64,000 nucleotides of DNA, taken from Isochrysis galbana. Lineage: Eukaryota > Haptophyta > Isochrysidales > Isochrysidaceae. The stretch is taken from contig CM030933.1 of the NCBI GenBank assembly GCA_018136815.1, positions 4,816,557-4,880,556 on the forward strand. The letters are read 5' to 3'. The notes below the pieces were generated by a model. That model searched no databases, was not told the DNA's origin, and was given only the letters and a program-made list of their open reading frames with translations. Within the stretch, counting starts at the first letter, position 1; each line of letters begins with the position of its first letter. Positions 1 to 10,490 of this stretch are shown in pieces. The position numbers were made by a program, and so were the translations under genes.

Positions 1-126
1 CAAATAACCCGTATAGATATCCCAGCAAGAGCCCAAATATCCCTGAAATATCTAGAGATATCTATGTGGAGCAAATCCACCCAAATATCCAAGACAAATA
101 TCCGGATACTTGTGCTTACCCCTAGC
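1..126. mobile_element. Right end of a hAT element (family A), cut by the window edge
   Basis: These bases are nearly identical to 55523-55646, the right end of the hAT element at 54432-55646, including the terminal ...GGATACTTGTGCTTACCCCTA. The element ends at base 126. The next eight bases (GCCCCAGG) would be the right copy of its target duplication; the left copy lies outside the window. Confidence 0.75.
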
Positions 127-133
127 CCCAGGG

Positions 134-290
134 CCCCTGGTCGAAGCAGCGCGCGCGGCCTCCCCTTCCCCCGCTTTCCAGAGGGGAGGGAACGGGGGAG
201 GGGAAAGGGGGAGTGGTAGGAAAGGGAGGGTAGTTAGGGATAGCACTAGCAATCTGCCTCGCGCCGTGCGAGTAGCGGTTAGTTTTTTAA
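134..290. repeat. Dispersed repeat, direct copy at 9763-9920
   Basis: Starting at the shared word GGTCGAAGCAGCGCGCGCGG, about 155 bp match 9763-9920 with small changes and the same orientation. No coding signal. Class unknown. Confidence 0.7.
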
Positions 291-914
291 GATTTTTTTC
301 TCAACCGGCGGGCAAACTGGCCAAATCTTCACTACGCTCCCACTGCGCGTAGAAAAACAAACATTGGTTCCACCGAGGATTGTGAACCCCAAGTGAAACT
401 CCCACGAAACCCCTCGACTTTATTTAGGTGTTAGCCCTGATCCTTCAGATGTTTTTTTCTCCCTCTACTTTGGAGGTAAAGTATCTAGTTGTGCTCTTTC
501 CTCTCTCTTTCCTCTCGTTCTCATCTCCCTCCTTCTTGGTTGTACCGGTGGGGGGAAGATCCGTCGGTCGACCATCTCACCAAGACTTTTGTATTCTCTT
601 GGGAAGTACAGATCCTCTCTTCTTTTTCGCATCTCAGATCTCTTTTTGTGTCCCGCCCGTGTACAGTGTCCGTCATATAAAAAAGAGGCATGAGAGGGGA
701 ATGAAGAGATTATTCCCGCCCCATATTTATCCTCTTCCTGTTTCTTTTCTCTCTTTTCTTTCCCTCCCTTTTCCCTTGTTCGCCAGAGAGGTCTTATCTC
801 CCTCTCTCTACTTGCACTCGTGCGACGACTCCCCCCGCCCTCTCGCTGTCGTCTTCTTCCCTCTTCCCCTACACTCCCTCACGGTTTTCTGTCTCTCCCT
901 CTGTTGCTCTCTCT

Positions 915-1440
<526 letters not shown>

Positions 1441-1442
1441 TC

Positions 1443-2489
1443 ATGCGTGACGACGGCCGCGACGCCGTTTGCCGCAGGCCATGGCTGGCTCTTTACCAGC
1501 CAGGGCGCGGACTGCTCGCCTCTCGACTTGCAGCGGCTGCCGCTTCGCGCCACGACGACCCCACACACGACGAGCTCCTCGCTCTGCCCTTTGAACTGTG
1601 GCTCGCGATCGCCTCTCATCTCGGAAACTTTGGATGCCTCTGTCGGCTCGCCTCTGTCTGTAGGGCGCTCTGGCCGCTCGGCAGGCACCCGGGGTTATGG
1701 GAGCGCCTCTGCCGCGAGACGTACCGCCTCGACGGACACCTGCCGGCCGAGCAGCTGCTCAGGCTCTATGATTGGTCGTGGATGAAGATGTTTGTATGCA
1801 GGCCAAGGTTGCGCTTTGACGGGCTCTACTTCAACTCTCACACCAAATTGCTGAAAGGCCTGCAAGAAGGCCGTGGGATGAAGGAGAAGGACGAGGACTT
1901 CTACTCAGCCTGTGGCAAGTGGTCCACATACTATCGTATCTTTCGCTTCTTTGCCGATGGCAGCATGTTTGTGTGCATCACCTCGCAGTCACCAGTCGAG
2001 ATGCGCAAGGTGGCCGCGGCCGTCACCCCTGAGCGCCCCGCCTCACTGCGTCAGAGGATCAAGGACGCTTGCTGGGGCACGTACAGTCTGCGCGAGCTGT
2101 GTACAGAGGGTGAGGGCACGGTCGTCCATCTGGACACTCGTGTGCTAGTCTCACATGACGACTATCCACGGATGAAGCCAGCTGAGATGATCTACTCTTT
2201 CCAACTACATGAGCGTGAGGGCGGCGGTGCCACAAACTGCAAGGTGGTGTTCAGCAGGCATACATGCATCTACGACGCGGGGACGGGCGACTCCAAGGAC
2301 TTTACCATCTTGAAGCCTGAGGTCGCTTTTGTTGCCTTTGGTGCCTCGAAGGCTGTCGCGAGACACACGTGGATCTCGCATGCACCGCTCGCCGAGTTCG
2401 ATGGTGGAGTCAAGCTCTCTGAGCTTGCGGCTGAGGAAGCGGCTGCTCGTGCGGCGGTGCTCGCGCGTGAGCCTAAGGAGATAGTATAA
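1443..2489 (+). CDS. F-box protein, FBXO9/Hrt3-like
   Basis: A 348-residue single-exon ORF. An F-box lies at about residues 46-92 (LPFELWLAIASHL..., CRLASVCRALW, LWERLCRETY). It is followed by the block typical of FBXO9/Hrt3: a W-K-M-F segment, then RPRLRFDGLYF, then YYRIFRFFADGSMFVCITSQ with a Pro-containing turn. FBXO9-type proteins are substrate receptors of SCF (Skp1-Cullin1) ubiquitin ligases; in animals FBXO9 acts on TTI1/TEL2 and mTOR signalling (known of the family, not shown here). The N-terminal TPR-like region of animal FBXO9 is absent, so the protein is short. The ATG directly follows the (CT)n tract; the first 40 Arg/Ala-rich residues are not conserved, so the true start could be downstream or on another exon. 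The C-terminus is Ala/Glu-rich. Confidence 0.85.
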   Translation: MRDDGRDAVCRRPWLALYQPGRGLLASRLAAAAASRHDDPTHDELLALPFELWLAIASHLGNFGCLCRLASVCRALWPLGRHPGLWERLCRETYRLDGHLPAEQLLRLYDWSWMKMFVCRPRLRFDGLYFNSHTKLLKGLQEGRGMKEKDEDFYSACGKWSTYYRIFRFFADGSMFVCITSQSPVEMRKVAAAVTPERPASLRQRIKDACWGTYSLRELCTEGEGTVVHLDTRVLVSHDDYPRMKPAEMIYSFQLHEREGGGATNCKVVFSRHTCIYDAGTGDSKDFTILKPEVAFVAFGASKAVARHTWISHAPLAEFDGGVKLSELAAEEAAARAAVLAREPKEIV

Positions 2490-2765
2490 CTGGGAGAGAG
2501 CCCCAACAACGCAGAAGTCCGTACCGGTCTTACGCAGTGTACATTGTGTACATTTAACGGTATCGATGGCACCGGCCTTGCTCTCGCATGAATCTCCAGC
2601 TCCCTTCGCCTTTACGGGCCTTGCCCACAACGAAAGACAAGTCTACTTGCCTCCTTGATGATTTATCAGAGGCGGAGCGTGAGTACCGTACTGCGCCGCG
2701 AGCCGCTCGTCGCACCATTCTTCACGATGTATGAGAGCGCGGAATTTTCCTCTTCCACGTATGAC
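2490..2765. other. 3' flank of the F-box gene
   Basis: Non-coding as far as can be seen. It runs from the stop codon to the LINE target duplication at 2766. No clear polyadenylation signal or repeat was recognised. Confidence 0.5.
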
Positions 2766-2782
2766 TAGGGCTGGTACAACTA
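2766..2782. repeat. Left target-site duplication of the LINE
   Basis: TAGGGCTGGTACAACTA (17 bp) is repeated exactly at 9179-9195. The bases before and after the two copies differ, so they define the insertion boundaries. Confidence 0.93.
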
Positions 2783-5700
2783 AAAAAAAAACCTTTTAAT
2801 AATCTCGCCTCGCACGTGGCACTGGGTCGCATATCCGTAGCCACGCCCATTCCCCTTCCTCTCCCTCACTTCCCGCCTTGCGGCAACTCCCCTCGTGCTC
2901 TACTTAGGGGCTCGGGTCCTGCGGGGGTCACGGGTTGGGCGGCGTGCGCCTGCCCTCAGCGGTGCATGCACGCCTTCCTCCTACGCCGCTGAGTGACATG
3001 CATATCCTGGATGCTTTTCGGTCTGCGGCGTTATCTATGTCGTGTTTTTGCTCGTGCCATGGCTACTGACTACCCCGTGTCTTTGCCTCCGATTGTATGA
3101 GAGCGTTTCGCTACTTCAGGCGAGCCTCTCGGCAAGGTCGAGCGCCTGTGCCACGAGGCTAAAATTCTCGCCCAATTGTAGTCTGCCTTTCTCCTTCACA
3201 ATAAACGCGGGGGCGCTGTGTTCAATCGGTTGTTTAAGTTTTGGTTTCCTTCCTTGGGCGGCCTTGCGAGTGCGCATGTGGCTGTGAGAGCCCGGTATAG
3301 CGAGCCCTCTCACCAAGGTGGTAAACCTCACTAGTGTGGCTTCTAGGGTTGGTATGTAATGAAACTCGTACGACTCGAATTCGACTCTGTAGAAGTCTCT
3401 GAGTATATACTTCCACGCTAGTATATATAGCGTCTTTAGGCTGTCGGGGGTGCTCTTGCCAGGGTACGCGAAGAGTCTATCTTTGATTTGTTGTACGTGC
3501 GACCTTCCGGGGCTAGGCGTGTAGTTGGTGATGGCGTCTATAGTTTCGAATATGTTTTTTGTCTCGGGGCACCACGCTAGGTGGCACGAGTCTTCTCTGT
3601 GGCGGCGGCAAAATCTGCACGTTCCCGTTGGGCTTTCCGCGAATCTGTTTCTCGTGCCTATTCTCCTGTGCGTAATGTGTTTGAAGTGCATGTGTTTGTC
3701 GACGTGTTTCAGCAGTGGCAGCGTGTATAGTTTGGCCACATGTTTCCATTCTTCGCTCGTGATGTTTAGTCTCTTTTCCCATGCGGTTTTCGCCGCTTGT
3801 GGGTCGTTTTTCCGGGCTTTCTTGAGCATTGCTTTGGTGATGTCTGAGACCGTGATCGCATCTAGCGCGATTTTACCTTTCTTTATGGCGTATTCGTCCG
3901 CTAGGGGGTATTCCATAAACCTCGGACCCTTGAGGCCGCCCTCCCATCTTGCGGGAGGGTGGTAGAGTTGGACCTCTTCTGTTTCCACTACGCTTCCGGT
4001 ATCGGCTATCTCCCCTAGGTAGTCGGTATCGGCCTGTAGCCAGATGTTGTTGAATCTACTGACGTATTTGTCTCCTTCTGAGACTCTGATTTCCCTTACT
4101 TGTGTCGCGTCTTCTAACCCTCGGGGTGAAGTGCCGCTGCTTTCGGCTTTGTCCCCTCCGGTGTCCGGTGGCGAGCGCTCTCTCGCCCGCCCTAGTATGG
4201 ATTTCGCGTGTCTGACTACCTCGTCCCATGTCTCAAGGAATTCTTTTTTGTGGACTGTGCGGCCTTCGTGTATGAAGGCTTCCGGTAAGTGTTCCACATA
4301 TGCAGAGCAATCTTCTTCGCTGTAGGGCGTTGTAAATTCGCCGTCTTTGAACACGTTGTGCACCACATTTGTGTTTAATGTTTCCCATAGGCGTGCCCAC
4401 GGAGCCTTTATCGCGGGAGGGGGGATGTGCGGATTGTGCCATAGGGGTTGTGAAAGCGCGCCTTCCCGCGTAAGGAACGAGGGTTGCACGTCGAGGTCCC
4501 TGAAATTCGTGAGGGCCTCTTTCCAGAAGGTTGGTAGTGCCGGGTTTCCCCTAATGCTGCCCGTCAGCGTTTTCGTCGGGACCGTGGAGAGGACAGCGCC
4601 TCTCCCGAGTCCGGTCCGGCAGAACCAAGCATCCAGCCCGTGTTTCCATATCGCTTTTCTTGCGTTTAGATAGTTTAGGATCCACTTGGCCTGGAGGGCT
4701 TTTACGTGGTACGGCCAGTGTAAGAGCCCTAGCCCTAGTGTCCTAGTTGCGCTTCTATCGTGTGTTGTTGCGTAGTGGGGGTGCTTGATCCATTTTTGTT
4801 GCTTGTCGGTGTGCGGGCTTGTCCAGAGAACCGTGTCCGCCGCTCTTTGCACGCGGGTGTGGAACCATTTTGGGGCGGCCAACGTCTGTAGCCAATACCT
4901 AGGCATTCCATATATTATAAAGTTTACCACGTTCGCTTTTCCAAATATGGTCATATGTTTAGTGGCCGGCGCCAGGCTGGACACTTTATCATCTATCCTG
5001 TCCGCCATCTTTGTCCAAAAGGGCCTGAGCGCCTCCGGCGCGCCCAGCGGGACGCCTAGAATGGTTAGGTATTCGGTTTCCTGTATCCAATTAAATCTTC
5101 TCATATCCCACGGGGGTCTACGACTTCGCTGAGACCCCATTCTCAGTCCTTGGAATTTGTTTTCATTAGTTTTGCCTCCTGTCGCTGACCCGTATAGTTT
5201 CACCCACTGTAAGGCTTTTTTTATGCTTTTATAGTCTCGGGCTATCAGTGCCGTGTCATCGGCGAACTGGCTCACTTTCAGGTTGTAACCGTTCAGGTCG
5301 ACGCCACATATGTCTTCGTCCCCATTGATGGCTCGAGTAAGTGCTTCCGCGGTAAGGAGGAAAGTAAGCGGCGAGAGCGGGCAGCCTTGCGGCATGCCGC
5401 TCCCGACGGTGAAGGGGTAGCTTCTACCGCCGTTGGTCTTAATTGTGCGTATCGGCCTGGCGTTTTCGCTCGTGAGCGCTTTCGCGAGCGTTTGAAAGTT
5501 TGGCCCGAAGTTGAGCAGTTTGAGGGCGAGATGATAGAACGCCCAGCTCACTCTGTCGAAGGCTTTTTCCCAGTCAAGGGCTAATAGTAGGCCCGGGTCG
5601 CCCGTCTCATCGAGGTAGGCCCTAGTGAGTTGTAGTAGGTGTGTGGCTTCGCTGATGAGGCGTCTAGGTACGAAGCCCAATTGGTTGTCTGATATCAGCT

Positions 5701-8700
5701 TCCCTATGACTTTGCTAAGCCTACCGGTTAGGATTTTAGCTAGAATTTTGTAGTCGCTTTGCAATAGCGTGATGGGCCTATAGTTGCGCGGGTCTCGGGC
5801 ATCGCCTTTTTTGTATAGTAGTATTATGTCGCCCTCGCGCATCGTGTACGCCAATGTTCCCTTGTCGAGTGCCAGGTTGTAGAGCCGGGTCAAGAGCGGT
5901 GCGGCTAGTTTCTCGTGCGCCTTGTATACTTCTGCCGGTATTCCATCCGGGCCTGCACTCTTTCCGGGTCCGATGCCCCGGATGGCTCGGAGTGTTTCTT
6001 CGACGTCGATGCGTCCTTCTAGACGACGTCTGTCTAGATCGCTGAGCGGTCGCTCTGTCAGAGCGGTCTCTAGCTCCGGGACTCTTTGAGTTTCTTTAGG
6101 AGAGTACAGCCATACATAGTATCCGCGGAATTCTCTTCTGATTTCCCGATCTGAGCTCACCGTTTCGTGTTCCGAGTGCTCAGGCCGATCCCAGTTCTTG
6201 GTACGAAACAGCTCTGTAATATTGGCTTTCCATTTGCGTGGTTTGAGTTGTGCGAAGAATTCTTTGGAGTGCAGTTCTTCCCGGCGGAGCTGGCGGTGGA
6301 GCGGAAGGTCTTTAATCGGGATTTTGCTGCGGGCTTCCGCTAGCTCTCTCTGGGTCCGGGCTATTTCTTGGGATAGCTTTGCGTTTGGTCCTTGTTGTGC
6401 GAGGCGGATGTTCAGTCTCGTGGCCTGCAACTCTAAGGCGGACTGTATTGAAGGCCGCCTTCTTTCCGCCGTTTCTTCCCTGAGGAAGGTGGCTATATGG
6501 CCTTTTGTGCCTTCCCATATCGACTCCGGGTCTTCCCCTTCGTCCATCTTGCGCGCGGCTATTTGTAAAAGAAGTTCGACGGTCTTCAGTGCCCCTTTTT
6601 CGTGGATGATGCCCAGATCTATTGGCGCGTCAAAATGTCGACCGGGTTTGTAACCGGGAGTTTCGAACTTCGCGAGAACGGGTAGGTGGTCCGACGCTGC
6701 TTTGCCTGAGAAAAGGTCCGGGCTTGGCCCGTGCCTTTGCCATTGAAAGGCGTCCGAGTCTTTGCTATGGTAGAATCTGTCTATTCGCGTGTGTATTGAG
6801 GCCGCCATTCTCGTGTATCCTGTATTCGGGTCTAGGTGCATCGTGTGGTGCACGTCCCGGAGACGGCAGCTACTAGCCAGCGCTTTCCATTTCTCCCCGT
6901 GCGCGTTTTGGTAGGGCGCTTCTCCCGTCTGGCAGGTGTCTTTCGTACTGTCTTCAACGCAGTTAAAGTCCCCCCCAATCAAGGTTGGGGTTGTGTCGAA
7001 CGTTTCTAGTTTTCTTCTTAGTTTCGTGATTTGCCCTTCCCGAGGACCGGGTGCCGCACTAAGGTATAAAGATATTACACGGTATTTTATTTCATCAATG
7101 TTGATCTCTATTGATACGCCTCTACCTTTTATTAGCACTTCCAACGTGTCAGGTCTAGGAGACACTCTACCGGCCTCGTCTCTGATCGCCACAGCGACGC
7201 CACTGGCAGAGTCACCCAGCTCTCCTAGGGCAGCGAACCATGTCCACCCCAGTAGGGCGGCCGTTCGATGCGCCCGGAGGTGCGCTCCGTCCTCGTATGC
7301 ATGTAGCTCTTGGAGCATCAGGATGTCTACTCTTGCTTTACGCGCTTGTGACAGCACTGCAGCTAATCTGCCGCCCTTGGTACCGTTCAAGTTATATGTC
7401 GCGATTGTGATTGGTCCTTCACCTGGGTACCCAAGAGTGGAGTCAAATGTGAGCCTGGGGCGAGGGAGCACTCTCCACTCGATCTTTTGTTGCGACATGC
7501 ATCCGGCGGCTATTGCATAGGCGCGGGTGGCTAGGGCGGGGTCGTACTCTGGGTGAAGGAAGAGACAAGCCGGGCCGTTCAAACAGACGCCCGGGATCTT
7601 TTTGTGTGGATGAAGGCGGCAGCGAATGGTGCACTTGTTGTCGATCCACGCCCCCGGGACGTCGTGGGAGAGGTTGCAGCGGACTCCCCGCTTGTTCCTG
7701 AGGCAGAGACCTTGCGAGAATCGCGAGCATTGCTTAGGCGGACCTTTACCCAGCGCCTCGTGCGCCGACTTGGGGCGGGGGTTAAGTTTGTAGGCTTCGG
7801 TGCGCTCGCGACGCTTAGCCGCCTCTTGTTCGCAGACGCAAAAACGGTGCGTGGGCGGGATTCCTTGGGCGGCTTCCATGCGCCAGCCTTTGCAGCCGCG
7901 GAGGCTGCCGTGGATCATGAGCTTATGTTGGGAGTGGATCGCTTCTGGCATACGCAGCTCTTTGCACGCCCTAATGCCATAGTTCACCGGGATAATGTTG
8001 TTGTTCACGTTCAGAAGAAGTTTGCGGGGGAAGCTCCCGTCTAGGAAGGATCCTTGGCCCGCCGAGACATATAGATGCCAGCGGGTGGAGTAGGCCGCCT
8101 TGGACACAAACGTGCCCGAGCCGCCCTCGAGCTTCATGCGCTCGCGATTGCCCTTGAGGAAGGTGAGGCCCACTTTTTCGACCGCCTTAATGAGTGTGCT
8201 GAGAGTGATTTGTTTTGCTTGCGCCAGGCCGTCGGCTTCTACGACCAGGTGAGCCGCCACGTCTTGCAGGGCGTTGTAGAGCGACTTGCGGGAGGAGGCT
8301 CCTCGCTTGTTGATCTTCTCCTCTAGGGACTCGATTTTCACGCGGACTTTGACGTCCGTCTGATTGATGCGGAGTGTGGTGAACTCGCCGTAGCGCTCCT
8401 GGAATTGCTGTGCGCAATCCTCATTGACGGCTATGTGCCATGGGCCCGTAATCGATCGAGCCCAGAAATCTGGTTCAGGGTCTACTCCTTCGAGCTCCAA
8501 GAGGAGCTCGACGATGGCTGCGTAGACGGTCGTGTCTTGGAAGGTGTAGTCGCCCTCCTGGTGGAAGGAGAGTTCGAGATTTGCGTCTGTATCTTGCATT
8601 TCTTGCTCTTCATCCGACTGAGGCTCCTGCGCGAGGTGTGGCGTGTTGGGTGTCATTGCATGTGTCGTAGGCTCGTGCATCGGTGATGTGGCGATGTGTA

Positions 8701-9178
8701 TTCGCTCCAGACCGCCCCTTGGGGGGGTCCCTTGTGCGCTGAAGTCAGGCTGGGGGCGTTGGTGTGGTCTGTTGTGATGCGTATTTGCTGCTGCATGTGT
8801 TTTGTGCCCATAAGGGCCACCCGGTCTCGGGCCGCGCCGCCGTGGCGGCGCGACCGTCACCAGGGTGGGAGAGGCCTCTGCCATGAGGCATGCCCAATGG
8901 GTTCGTCTGGCTTCTGGTCTGTTGGATGTCTGGTGTGGCCTGCAGTCTGCTGCCCTCCATGGGGGGGGCCAGCATGGCTGCTGTGGGTGGTGTGGCCGGG
9001 GCCACAGGCCGTGTGGCGCGATGGGAGTCGCGCTCACCTGCTCGGCCTCTTCCGGGGGACGCGGTCGCTTCGCCTGCGACTGCTCCATGGGCACTGGCTG
9101 GGCGCCCGCGGCGGGGGGCCCGAAGGAGAGGAGGGGAGCGCCGGCGCGCTCCATGGCGACCAAGTATAAACTTAGTTG
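2783..9178 (-). mobile_element. Full-length intact LINE retrotransposon (6.4 kb)
   Basis: Bounded by perfect 17-bp target duplications. In element orientation it has a very short 5' UTR (about 24 nt, starting CAACTAAGTTTATACTTGG), one 6-kb ORF, a ~330-nt 3' UTR and a run of about nine T at the very end (AAAA on the plus strand at 2783) instead of poly-A. Exact duplications and an uninterrupted ORF mean a recent insertion. The 3' UTR signature (CGTAGCCACGCCC ... CCTTGCGG ... CCCCTCGTGCTCTA in plus-strand reading) recurs at 9379-9505 and 32748-32890. The 5' end recurs at 33004 (+) and, with more divergence, at 15601 (-). Confidence 0.93.
3116..9154 (-). CDS. LINE polyprotein: CCCH knuckles, APE endonuclease, reverse transcriptase, zinc-binding tail
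   Basis: A 2012-residue ORF from the first ATG (MERAG). Residues 1-200 are Pro/Arg/His-rich and likely RNA-binding. Two Cys/His clusters of CCCH spacing lie at about 475-535 (C-x7-C...C-x3-H; C...C-x5-C-x3-H). An exonuclease-endonuclease-phosphatase domain spans about 580-830, with YNLNG, LQELHAYEDG, GGDFNCV and SDHLPVL carrying the usual Asn, Glu, Asp/Asn and Asp/His residues. A reverse transcriptase spans about 1055-1400, with SAGPDGIPAEVYK, NYRPITLL, LALDWEKAFDRV, GMPQGCPLSP and the catalytic FADD near 1297. A CxxC...H...C zinc-binding segment (CRFC...CHLAWCP) near 1845 is the C-terminal zinc motif found in L1/Tx1-like LINEs of plants and algae. ORF1 and ORF2 functions are thus on one polypeptide. 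No stop or frameshift is seen, so the copy may be functional. Many overlapping shorter ORFs on the other strand are shadows. Confidence 0.95.
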   Translation of the reverse strand: MERAGAPLLSFGPPAAGAQPVPMEQSQAKRPRPPEEAEQVSATPIAPHGLWPRPHHPQQPCWPPPWRAADCRPHQTSNRPEARRTHWACLMAEASPTLVTVAPPRRRGPRPGGPYGHKTHAAANTHHNRPHQRPQPDFSAQGTPPRGGLERIHIATSPMHEPTTHAMTPNTPHLAQEPQSDEEQEMQDTDANLELSFHQEGDYTFQDTTVYAAIVELLLELEGVDPEPDFWARSITGPWHIAVNEDCAQQFQERYGEFTTLRINQTDVKVRVKIESLEEKINKRGASSRKSLYNALQDVAAHLVVEADGLAQAKQITLSTLIKAVEKVGLTFLKGNRERMKLEGGSGTFVSKAAYSTRWHLYVSAGQGSFLDGSFPRKLLLNVNNNIIPVNYGIRACKELRMPEAIHSQHKLMIHGSLRGCKGWRMEAAQGIPPTHRFCVCEQEAAKRRERTEAYKLNPRPKSAHEALGKGPPKQCSRFSQGLCLRNKRGVRCNLSHDVPGAWIDNKCTIRCRLHPHKKIPGVCLNGPACLFLHPEYDPALATRAYAIAAGCMSQQKIEWRVLPRPRLTFDSTLGYPGEGPITIATYNLNGTKGGRLAAVLSQARKARVDILMLQELHAYEDGAHLRAHRTAALLGWTWFAALGELGDSASGVAVAIRDEAGRVSPRPDTLEVLIKGRGVSIEINIDEIKYRVISLYLSAAPGPREGQITKLRRKLETFDTTPTLIGGDFNCVEDSTKDTCQTGEAPYQNAHGEKWKALASSCRLRDVHHTMHLDPNTGYTRMAASIHTRIDRFYHSKDSDAFQWQRHGPSPDLFSGKAASDHLPVLAKFETPGYKPGRHFDAPIDLGIIHEKGALKTVELLLQIAARKMDEGEDPESIWEGTKGHIATFLREETAERRRPSIQSALELQATRLNIRLAQQGPNAKLSQEIARTQRELAEARSKIPIKDLPLHRQLRREELHSKEFFAQLKPRKWKANITELFRTKNWDRPEHSEHETVSSDREIRREFRGYYVWLYSPKETQRVPELETALTERPLSDLDRRRLEGRIDVEETLRAIRGIGPGKSAGPDGIPAEVYKAHEKLAAPLLTRLYNLALDKGTLAYTMREGDIILLYKKGDARDPRNYRPITLLQSDYKILAKILTGRLSKVIGKLISDNQLGFVPRRLISEATHLLQLTRAYLDETGDPGLLLALDWEKAFDRVSWAFYHLALKLLNFGPNFQTLAKALTSENARPIRTIKTNGGRSYPFTVGSGMPQGCPLSPLTFLLTAEALTRAINGDEDICGVDLNGYNLKVSQFADDTALIARDYKSIKKALQWVKLYGSATGGKTNENKFQGLRMGSQRSRRPPWDMRRFNWIQETEYLTILGVPLGAPEALRPFWTKMADRIDDKVSSLAPATKHMTIFGKANVVNFIIYGMPRYWLQTLAAPKWFHTRVQRAADTVLWTSPHTDKQQKWIKHPHYATTHDRSATRTLGLGLLHWPYHVKALQAKWILNYLNARKAIWKHGLDAWFCRTGLGRGAVLSTVPTKTLTGSIRGNPALPTFWKEALTNFRDLDVQPSFLTREGALSQPLWHNPHIPPPAIKAPWARLWETLNTNVVHNVFKDGEFTTPYSEEDCSAYVEHLPEAFIHEGRTVHKKEFLETWDEVVRHAKSILGRARERSPPDTGGDKAESSGTSPRGLEDATQVREIRVSEGDKYVSRFNNIWLQADTDYLGEIADTGSVVETEEVQLYHPPARWEGGLKGPRFMEYPLADEYAIKKGKIALDAITVSDITKAMLKKARKNDPQAAKTAWEKRLNITSEEWKHVAKLYTLPLLKHVDKHMHFKHITHRRIGTRNRFAESPTGTCRFCRRHREDSCHLAWCPETKNIFETIDAITNYTPSPGRSHVQQIKDRLFAYPGKSTPDSLKTLYILAWKYILRDFYRVEFESYEFHYIPTLEATLVRFTTLVRGLAIPGSHSHMRTRKAAQGRKPKLKQPIEHSAPAFIVKEKGRLQLGENFSLVAQALDLAERLA

Positions 9179-9195
9179 TAGGGCTGGTACAACTA
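9179..9195. repeat. Right target-site duplication of the LINE
   Basis: Exact copy of 2766-2782, at the LINE's 5' end. Confidence 0.93.
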
Positions 9196-9378
9196 GTACT
9201 AGTAGTATATTTATGGGCCCTCACGGTGCTTACACGGGACACGGGTGCGGTCGGATAAGCAGTATAGAGGCAATTCTCCCATGGACGCGTCATTATACAC
9301 CGCACCATTAGCTGCTCTCGGATAATCGACTTCACCGCCGCTTCCGCGGAGCACTTCCGCGGTGTATATTTGTATAAA

Positions 9379-9505
9379 AATTCTTAATTTTCTCACCATG
9401 CGCGCAGCCAGCCCTGCGGACGTATATCTCGTAGCCACGCCCGCTCCCCGTCACACTCCCTTCTCCTAGCCCTTGCGGCTCGTCCCCTCGTGCTCTATTG
9501 TCGCG
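9379..9505 (-). mobile_element. 3'-end fragment of a related LINE
   Basis: Plus-strand words TCGTAGCCACGCCC, CCCTTGCGGCTCGTCCC and CTCGTGCTCTA match the LINE 3' UTR (2815-2905) and 32800-32880 in order and spacing. This is a minus-strand, heavily 5'-truncated copy. Nothing coding is seen between 9506 and 9760. Confidence 0.65.
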
Positions 9506-9762
9506 ACTGCGATCGACCTTTTTGTTTAAGTTTTAGGCGCAATCGCAATCGCAATCGTCTGCACGTTTCTATGCCCCCTCCTTGTAGGCTAGGCACCGTT
9601 GGCCGTTGGAGAATCTCGCTACATCCTACATTCGCCTTCTTCGGTTCGCCTCCTTTGTCGCCTGCTTTGCCCCTCGCCTGGCTGACCTCCTTGCGTGCCC
9701 CTAGCGTTTTTAGGTACTGTCGCTATCACACACTCTTACCCCCTCTGTGCCTTTGTCTCACG

Positions 9763-9920
9763 CCCCCGGTCGAAGCAGCGCGCGCGGCCTCCCCTCCGCC
9801 CCGGTCTTCCAGAGAAGGAAACGGGGGGAGAGGAAAGGGGTAGTGGTAGGAAATGGAGGGTAGTTAGGAGTAGCACCAGCAATCGGCCTCGCACCGTGCA
9901 AGTAGCGGCTGGTTTTTAAG
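9763..9920. repeat. Dispersed repeat, direct copy of 134-290
   Basis: Second copy of the ~155-bp repeat starting GGTCGAAGCAGCGCGCGCGG. Its copy at 134 lies just beyond a hAT terminus; no such end is seen here. Confidence 0.7.
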
Positions 9921-10490
9921 CATTTTTATAAGGTATACTGTCGCGCGTTTGTGCGCAGCCTGACCTCAGTGGGAGGTCCCAAGACATCGGTTCGACAACC
10001 TCGGACTCGATTCTTGCGGGGCTGAGAGGTCCGAGTCCTTCTTTGGACTCGAGTCAGACTCGAGTCAATAATTCACGGAACGTGTGTATGACTATGAGTG
10101 CCCGAGTTCGAGCCATAAGCCATAAGACAGCCTATGACTTGACGACTATGGCATTCCACATAGGGTGCATGACTTGAATGGCATGTCAAGAGTCAAGAGG
10201 AGCACTATGACTTAAAATGACTCATTGAATCATGTATAGCCTTGAGGCAGATGGGCAGGTATGGGGGTCCATGGGGAATCCTTGGGCACGTACGCAGGGG
10301 TGGTGGAAATAGTGATTAAAAAGAGTGGCGATTGATCGCGCTAAGCATGTAGACCACCCAACCCACGCGCCCACAGAGGATTGGTCTATACAAGACATAG
10401 GCTCAGTAGGGCACGCCTGCTCATCGGATGGCGAACAAACTACCACGCCCACCAAGGAGGCGCACCAAGCGATTCTTTTGCCCAGGATCA
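9921..10490. other. Gene-free stretch with palindromic words
   Basis: Contains two adjacent 10-bp palindromes GACTCGAGTC at 10046-10055 and 10057-10066, preceded by related half-sites (GGTCCGAGTCC). A region rich in ATGACTT/AAGTCAT words follows (10120-10230). No coding signal. It is the 3' flank of the alpha-kinase gene. Confidence 0.4.

Noticed and set aside
3525-9311. Many plus-strand ORFs of 60-190 codons opposite the LINE
   Set aside because: They are shadows of the 2012-codon minus frame, which carries all the recognisable domains.
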